Below, in pieces: positions 60,501 to 64,000 of a stretch of DNA of 64,000 nt. The position numbers and the translations under genes were made by a program. The stretch's first letter is position 1. Each line of letters opens with the position of its first letter. This stretch comes from Rotaria sp. Silwood1 (lineage: Eukaryota > Rotifera > Eurotatoria > Philodinida > Philodinidae): assembly GCA_905250075.1 (NCBI GenBank), contig CAJNOP010000285.1, positions 135,661-199,660 on the forward strand. Reading direction: 5' to 3'. Under the pieces are notes generated by a model. That model worked only from the letters and a program-made list of their open reading frames with translations, had not been told where the DNA came from and did not search any database.

Positions 60501-60616
60501 GCAACAATTATTGATGATTGCTCATCAACATCTGACATGTCACGAAGACGATCAAGATTTTCATGTAATTCAATAATATAATTATCAAAATTCGAAGCCG
60601 ATGAACTATCCGTCAT
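36514..60616 (-). CDS. PRKDC: DNA-dependent protein kinase catalytic subunit (DNA-PKcs)
   Basis: This giant PI3K-like kinase is recruited by Ku to double-strand breaks and drives non-homologous end joining in the nucleus. I placed 48 exons whose phases all agree, giving 4,373 residues (human 4,128). Exon ends, 5' to 3': 60616-60454, 60360-60284, 60216-60049, 59998-59890, 59818-59703, 59488-59392, 59308-59141, 59061-58904, 58842-58675, 58214-58029, 57976-57808, 57733-57549, 57491-57360, 57309-57206, 56382-56299, 56232-56157, 56101-55859, 55806-55650, 55597-55479, 54211-54016, 53963-53827, 53765-53697, 53635-53528, 53471-53245, 53184-53090, 53028-52926, 52874-52750, 52695-52626, 52560-52367, 51800-51653, 51597-51396, 51346-51252, 50950-50791, 50731-50621, 50295-48832, 47378-46114, 46048-45899, 45442-43296, 42645-42308, 42229-41579, 40301-39946, 39887-38920, 37852-37429, 37374-37302, 37246-37058, 37005-36966, 36907-36811, 36754-36514. 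Matches to the human protein run throughout: [11 protein letters not shown] (exon 9), [16 protein letters not shown] (13), [18 protein letters not shown] (17), [11 protein letters not shown] (31), [13 protein letters not shown] (36), [13 protein letters not shown] (38). The kinase and FATC tail close the protein. The start at 60616 was chosen because its phase joins exon 2; an ATG 36 bp upstream is also in frame. No stop or frameshift was found, so the gene looks functional. A few donors are non-consensus but still GT (exons 4, 15, 21, 23, 31). Confidence 0.97.
38129..38522. mobile_element. MITE nested in Helitron copy 1, with GGTCCC-rich ends
   Basis: The ends are inverted: ACATCTGCAAA at the left and TTTGCAGATGC at the right, each followed inward by runs of GGTCCCGGTCCC or its complement. 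CTAG stands directly outside both ends (38125-38128 and 38523-38526) and may be a short target duplication. The centre is AT-rich. Because it interrupts the Helitron it must have inserted later. Confidence 0.65.
38555..38832. repeat. ~41-bp tandem repeats inside Helitron copy 1
   Basis: About seven units of the form TTGAGGACCTATGGATACC-CCATATAATAGC occur in tandem. Copy 2 has about two units (41383-41450), so unit number differs between copies. Confidence 0.7.
40530..41107. mobile_element. Fold-back element in PRKDC intron 40
   Basis: The left arm (40530 to about 40800) is repeated in reverse complement at about 40838-41107, with ~80-85% identity by eye. Landmarks present in both are TTTTGATAAAA, GTATAATAATGT, CATGTGTATTAGA (left copy ATATGTGTATTAGA) and TTATTTTCTCACAAT. 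Its ends are CTTAGGACATG / CTAAGAAATG. No coding frame and no certain target duplication. Confidence 0.7.
41125..41531 (-). mobile_element. Helitron-like non-autonomous element, copy 2
   Basis: This is a 407-bp copy with the same ends as copy 1: TCTATATATATAATG at the 5' end, a CGTGC-AGTAT-GCACG hairpin and CTAG at the 3' end on the minus strand, again between A and T. It is shorter because it lacks the nested MITE and most of the ~41-bp tandem units. Both copies lie in the same orientation in introns of one gene. Confidence 0.8.
42686..42917. mobile_element. GC-rich palindromic MITE in PRKDC intron 38
   Basis: Terminal inverted repeats of ~35 bp begin (C/T)AGTGTCACATATCC and continue AAGATTTTTGGAGATG. 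The interior is built of GAGATGTG / CATCTCTCG / GGGAGACG palindromes and is far richer in GC than its surroundings. No target duplication was identified. Confidence 0.7.
42918..43295. other. Remainder of PRKDC intron 38, possibly repeat-derived
   Basis: The stretch contains GGGGGAGGGACCCC near its left end and GAGAAGGGGGACTTTAAA near its right end, plus A-rich runs. It looks like part of another inserted element, but I could not define its ends. Confidence 0.35.
44608..44883 (-). other. PRKDC: SQ/TQ cluster equivalent to the DNA-PKcs ABCDE phosphorylation sites
   Basis: In exon 38 four SQ/TQ motifs fall within about 91 residues (LQSQ, LQTQ, IPTQ and LLTQ; about residues 2720, 2766, 2778 and 2810). 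They lie between the conserved NPDY..F.NPL block and the [10 protein letters not shown] block, exactly where human DNA-PKcs has its ABCDE autophosphorylation cluster. The surrounding sequence is low-complexity (Asn, Gln and Thr rich), as expected of a flexible loop. Confidence 0.75.
45443..45898 (-). other. PRKDC intron 37 (456 bp)
   Basis: GTAAAT donor and TTTTAG acceptor. AT-rich, with no recognisable element. Confidence 0.7.
47115..47189 (-). other. PRKDC: SQ pair equivalent to the DNA-PKcs PQR sites
   Basis: Exon 36 has [10 protein letters not shown] and VVASQQQ about 23 residues apart (about residues 2125 and 2148), bracketing [12 protein letters not shown]. This aligns with the human stretch around residues 2023-2056 that contains the PQR autophosphorylation cluster. 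Confidence 0.65.
47379..48831 (-). other. PRKDC intron 35 (1,453 bp)
   Basis: GTAATATT donor and TTATAG acceptor. It contains the hAT-like MITE at 48089-48491; the rest is unique AT-rich sequence without a recognisable feature. Confidence 0.7.
48089..48491. mobile_element. hAT-like MITE with AAGTC pentamer arrays
   Basis: Terminal inverted repeats are CAGAGATGGGCAAGTC and GACTTGCCCATCTCTG. The outer 8-mers CCAGAGGT and GCAGAGGC agree at six of eight positions, consistent with an 8-bp hAT target duplication. Just inside each end lie arrays of AAGTC (or its complement GACTT), many units long on the left. No transposase frame is present. Confidence 0.75.
50296..50620 (-). other. PRKDC intron 34 (325 bp)
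   Basis: GTATTT donor and TTTTAG acceptor. No recognisable element. Confidence 0.7.
50951..51251 (-). other. PRKDC intron 32 (301 bp)
   Basis: GTAAATT donor and TTAAAG acceptor. AT-rich, with no recognisable element. Confidence 0.7.
51845..52215. repeat. AT-rich minisatellite in PRKDC intron 29
   Basis: About 370 bp of imperfect ~16-19-bp units of the form ACTAATTAATTAACTAATT occupy most of the 566-bp intron 51801-52366. The sequence is rich in the palindrome TTAATTAA. Confidence 0.8.
54212..55478 (-). other. PRKDC intron 19 (1,267 bp)
   Basis: GTATGTAT donor and TTCATAG acceptor. It contains the MITE-like element at 54913-55207; the rest is AT-rich and unique. Confidence 0.7.
54913..55207. 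mobile_element. MITE-like element with GGGGGG-rich interior
   Basis: The left end (GGCAGGTATGTACCTAG, then AATTTTCTGAAGGGAGGG) and the reverse complement of the right end (GGCAGAGGCGTACCCAG, then GAATTTTCTGAGGGGGG) match over about 36 bp. The interior has a long G run at about 54961-54978 and the palindrome GGGGGCCCGGGC. Ends of the type CAGAGGCGTA..CCAGG are common for hAT-like MITEs. No target duplication was recognised. Confidence 0.65.
55831..55850. repeat. (TG)n microsatellite
   Basis: A short TG run within the 52-bp PRKDC intron between exons 17 and 18; it nearly fills the middle of the intron. Confidence 0.8.
56383..57205 (-). other. PRKDC intron 14 (823 bp)
   Basis: GTAAGTTT donor and TTTACAG acceptor. 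It contains the fold-back at 56822-56955 and a MITE-end-like GGAGCCAGGATTTTACGC segment near 56700. Confidence 0.65.
56822..56955. repeat. Small fold-back in PRKDC intron 14
   Basis: GAAGCAGTATTCC followed by TTTTTTCCGATG in the left arm is mirrored by the right arm ending GGAATACTGCTTCC; arms are about 50 bp with a ~35-bp spacer. It is probably one end or the core of a longer element. Confidence 0.6.
58215..58674 (-). other. PRKDC intron 9 (460 bp)
   Basis: GTAAGATT donor and GTATAG acceptor. It contains the AGGAC-repeat MITE at about 58443-58595. Confidence 0.65.
58443..58595. mobile_element. MITE with AGGAC pentamer arrays
   Basis: The right end, read inward as TAGAGATGAGCACAGGACAG, and the left end TTATGATGTGCACAGGACAA are imperfect inverted repeats. 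Both lead into AGGAC/GTCCT pentamers, with a GGCGGGCGGCAGGACAGG motif repeated in the interior. The end motif AGAGATGRGC is shared with the MITE at 48089-48491. Confidence 0.6.
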
Positions 60617-60887
60617 TTTCTTTTGTTTTATTGAACTGAATAATATTTTCACATGAAGAAAAAAAAAAAAAAAAGAAAAACCACCTTTTTTAATAAAATG
60701 GTATTATTGGTTGATTGTGCAATAACATTGAAGAACGAATAAAAAATTTCTCGACAACCTCTTTAATAATATTTATTCTTCTAGAATTTATAGAGGATAG
60801 AACTAAGCAAAACTATTTTATTGAAATTTATTAATGTCGTTACAATAAACGATCAATTTAATTGTTATGAATAAAAACTAAGAATTA
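60617..60887. promoter_or_regulatory. Shared head-to-head promoter region of PRKDC and CEP104
   Basis: Only 271 bp separate the two start codons, which face away from each other, so both genes must use this AT-rich stretch for transcription initiation and 5' leaders. No TATA box or other specific site can be named with confidence. A homopolymer A run lies just upstream of PRKDC (about 60660-60674). Confidence 0.6.
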
Positions 60888-63800
60888 ATGACAAGAAAAA
60901 TTCAATTTCAAGTTGTTTATTCATCAAGTTTTGATGAACAACATCCAGCTAATGAATTACATCATCAAGGACCATTTGTAAATGGTTGGCAAAGTAGTCG
61001 ACTTTGTTCCTATCCACAAGAACTTGTCCTTCAATTTGAAAATTACGTACGTTTAAAACGTGTTCAATTACTTTCTCATCAATATCTAATTGGTAATTTT
61101 AACCTTTTTTTTTTTTTTATTTTCCAAAATTTTTCTTAAATTATTTATTTTATTCATTGAAGCATCAAAAATTGAATTTCTCATCGGTGATTGTTCATCT
61201 GATGAAAACGTAAAACATGAAAATGCACGTTATACTCGTTTAGGGTAAAAAATTTAATATTTAATATTTTTTGAAAATATTTCTTTTTATTTTTTTTAGT
61301 TATATTGAATTATCAAGTAATGAACGAACAGAATTTAAATCTCGTGAACTTAAATCAATACATGTCGATGCTGATGGTTTATTTTTAAAATTAATTATAC
61401 ATAAAAATTATACAAATCGACATAATCTACATAATCAAGTAAGAAGAACATATTATAATAAATTAAATTTATACAATTTTCTAATAATAGGTAAGCATTA
61501 TTGCAATTAATTTGCTTGGTAATGATATTGATAAGGTAAGAAAAATTTTCTATCATAATATATTTTTTTTCTTTTAAAGAAAATTAATTTATATAAGTTA
61601 AACAAAAAAAAAATCTATTTTATTAAAATCGAATCTAATTCAAGGTCATTCATGACACTTTTTATTCTTGAAAAATTTTCAATTTCTCCATCGAAACCAA
61701 ATTTTTCTTTTTGCGTTCTGTTAGAAAGACATTATTTAAATTGTTTCAATAAAAAAGAAAAAGACGTCATAATTATATCTACAATGTTGAGTGTTTCGAA
61801 TCATTAATGATTCCATCAAGAACTATATAAAGAAACAAGATCTAGGTCAACATTTTACAATAAGATACAGTACATATCAAGAGGTAATACCGAATTAGTC
61901 CTCTTGGAATTTGTGATTATTGTACCATGTACTATATGTTTGTATTCTCAAAATAGGTATTCGTTTCTACAGAAGAGAAAATCTAGATAAAACACTGCTT
62001 GTAGAACTCTCTATAATCATTTAATTTTACATATTCTTCCGATTAGCTATGAACAGAAGGATTTTGAAAAAGTCAGTTAATGGGAAACCTGAAGAAGTGA
62101 TATCTATTGAATTCATGTATGTATATAATTTTTAGACGCATGAAAATCATGATGAACCATTCGATTCGAATTCAAATAAGTAAATGAACATATTAACAAT
62201 GTTTTGTTTTTTTTTGTAATAATTGAATATGATTTTTATAAGATCGGATCAAATATCAATTGTTGATGATCTAGCATTTGCAATGTATCAAGATCCTGAA
62301 ATAGCTGTGATTATTAAAAATTTAGATCGAAAAAAACAACAATATGTACATGGTAAAATAAAATAATTATTTCGTATAATTTTAATTAATTATTATAAAT
62401 ATTTTAGATGAAAATTTTGATCAAGCTGGAAAATTTAAACAAGCAATACAAGAACTTCTTAATGTAATAGAAAAATTCATTGAATATTCAAAAATATTTT
62501 CGATTTTTGTTTTTATTTAGATTGGTGAACGACTTGCTCGATATGAAGTTGAAAAACGACAAGCTATTGAAGTATGTTTAAAAAAGAAAATAAAAGATTT
62601 TCTTCGATTGTTAATGCAAGATGATTTCATTGATATAGCATATCATAAGGGGGGACAAAATCTAATTCGTTTTTTATTTCAAATAATGAATTTAATATAA
62701 ATCTAGATGATTTATACTTGAACAAATACTGTCAGTTGTACAACATGGAAAGACTTTAATGTAACGTCCGGAATAAAAGATCTCTGAGTTTTTTAAGATT
62801 TTCAGTTGCAAAACTATGAAAACTTGTCATATTTTTGATGTAAAATAAACTAATTACAGTTTCGTTTTTTCCTGAAAATAAATTAATTGAGGCAGTAGGG
62901 ATTTTCTAAAACGTTCGGCACATCGTCCTTACAAATGGATTTGATATTATTGATGTAGTCTTTTATTATTACATGCATGCTGTTGAACAATAGCAGAATA
63001 ATATAATTTTTAGATACTTAACCAGGATTTTCCAGTATCCTGGATCTCTGTTAGAGAGCATGGGTCCTAAATGAAAACTTATGTACATTGATATTGAACT
63101 CAAATGATGAGTTTCTATCGAAAAAAATTTTGAATCAGAGTTTGCAAAAAAAATTAGCATTTTCCTGAGCCCTACCAGAAAATGTTTCACATCTTTAATG
63201 ATATGTTGTTTTCAAGAATGCCATCGAAAACTACATCAAATTTCATCGACAGATTTCAAATTTCATTTAAAAAAATTGATCCGTTCAGAAGTTATGATGT
63301 TTTTAAGATTCGAGACGTTTCGAAAAAATTTCACCAGGAATTGAAAACTGCACAACTTCTGAACGGATCAATTTTTTTAAATGAAATTTGAAATCTGTCG
63401 ATGAAATTTGATGTAGTTTTTCGATGGCATTCTTGAAAACGACATATCATTAAAGATGTGAAACATTTTCTGGTAGGGCTCAGGAAAATGCTAATTTTTT
63501 TTGCAAACTCTGATTCAAAATTTTTTTCGATAGAAACTCATCATTTGAGTCCAATATCAATGTACAGAATTTTTCATTTGGGACCCATGCTCTCTGATGG
63601 AGATCCAGGATATTGAAAAATCCTGGTTACGCCACTATTTGAGATTTGTAAATATTTCGTGAGAAAAAGTCAGAAAACAATTTCTTGCATTCGAATCAGA
63701 ACTTTCTTTTATTTTCGAGCTTTATTATCGGAGAAATATATAAGTAAAGGGTCCTAGTTTGTGAACAAGGAAGTAATTGACATAAAGATATTCGTAATAT

Positions 63801-64000
63801 CCTAGACTGACTAAAATATTATCATTTCAAACATTCGAAAAGGTTTTCTATCCATTACGACAGATCTAAAACTGAAATTCACCACTTTTAAATTTATATT
63901 TTGAATAAATCGAAAGAATCTTTCATCGAAGTTAATTCTACAGAAATTCAAATGAATAGACCATTCTCTAAAGAATTACTAGTGTTACTGGATTTGTTAT
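60888..64000 (+). CDS. CEP104: Centrosomal protein CEP104, N-terminal part (runs off the window)
   Basis: Eight exons join in frame: 60888-61092, 61163-61244, 61300-61438, 61491-61535, 62136-62179, 62243-62352, 62408-62463 and 62521-62571 (244 codons). CEP104 caps microtubule plus ends at centrioles and the ciliary tip and is needed for cilium formation. The translation follows the known N-terminal beta-sandwich (jelly-roll) domain: RKIQFQVVYSSS, GWQSSRLCSYPQELVLQF, VQLLSHQYLI, IEFLIGD, RELKSIHVDADGLFLKLI, then LDDLAF-type VDDLAFAMYQDPEIA, the start of the coiled coil (KFKQAIQELLNIGERLARYEVEKRQA). The last exon ends at GTATG (62572); the remaining exons, including the TOG region, must lie beyond position 64000. 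No breaks were seen. Confidence 0.93.
61536..62135 (+). other. CEP104 intron 4 (600 bp)
   Basis: GTAAGAA donor and TTTTTAG acceptor. AT-rich, with no recognisable element. Confidence 0.7.
63018..63637. mobile_element. Large fold-back element in CEP104 intron 8
   Basis: Arms 63018-63293 and 63354-63637 are inverted copies with over 90% identity by eye, separated by a ~60-bp loop. The right terminus, read inward, is TAGTGGCGTAACCAGGATTT; the left is a slightly decayed version. Short frames on both strands (for example 62969-63190 minus and 63182-63391 plus) come from the arms and are not genes. The high arm identity suggests recent insertion or homogenisation. Confidence 0.8.
63638..64000. other. 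No recognisable feature
   Basis: Presumed continuation of CEP104 intron 8. No exon was recognised before the window ends. Confidence 0.4.

Noticed and set aside
63182..63391. Plus-strand 69-codon frame in the CEP104 intron
   Set aside because: It is a translation of the inverted arms of the fold-back element.

Overview
The window looks like animal nuclear DNA, most probably from a bdelloid rotifer. It is AT-rich, its genes have many introns of about 45-80 bp with GT..AG ends, and it carries short G-rich stretches built on TGTGGG, the telomere repeat I recall for Adineta vaga. It also holds a decayed Penelope-like retroelement, Helitron-like elements and many fold-back/MITE-type repeats. The species assignment is inference. 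The sequence has a 100-N scaffold gap at 23965-24064.

The left part (1-16.5 kb) has no gene I can name. It holds a 942-bp fold-back element flanked by TA (225-1166), a roughly 1.5-kb open frame that is almost pure threonine and is bordered by plausible splice sites (3596-5094), and a degenerate satellite (about 9.56-14.05 kb) with a ~93-bp monomer, part of which is organised in higher-order units of six monomers.

The middle part (16.5-36.5 kb) is sparse accessory-type DNA. It contains a Penelope-like GIY-YIG remnant, a doubtful cadherin-like exon, two secreted-protein genes on the minus strand (a Thr-rich/beta-rich protein and a Cys-rich protein), a five-exon TDP2-like gene on the plus strand (25841-29198), and a complete multicopper oxidase gene on the minus strand (33038-35311). 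Scattered between them are about a dozen short hairpins whose arms resemble degenerate TGTGGG repeat; at least some share a loop sequence.

The right part (36.5-64 kb) is dominated by one gene: DNA-dependent protein kinase catalytic subunit (PRKDC) on the minus strand, 60616 down to 36514. I could place 48 exons with consistent reading phase, giving about 4,373 residues with no internal stop. The HEAT-repeat N-terminus, the FAT region, the PI3K-like kinase and the FATC tail are all visible. Most of its introns are under 100 bp, but several are swollen by mobile elements: two Helitron-like copies, two fold-backs, and several MITEs with GC-rich or pentamer-repeat interiors. Head to head with it, 271 bp away, starts CEP104 (plus strand, 60888 onward), whose first eight exons are visible before the window ends inside an intron holding another large fold-back.

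PRKDC (non-homologous end joining) and TDP2 (repair of topoisomerase-blocked DNA ends) lie about 7 kb apart. Both act on double-strand breaks, which suits an animal known for recovering from desiccation breaks, though their proximity may be chance.
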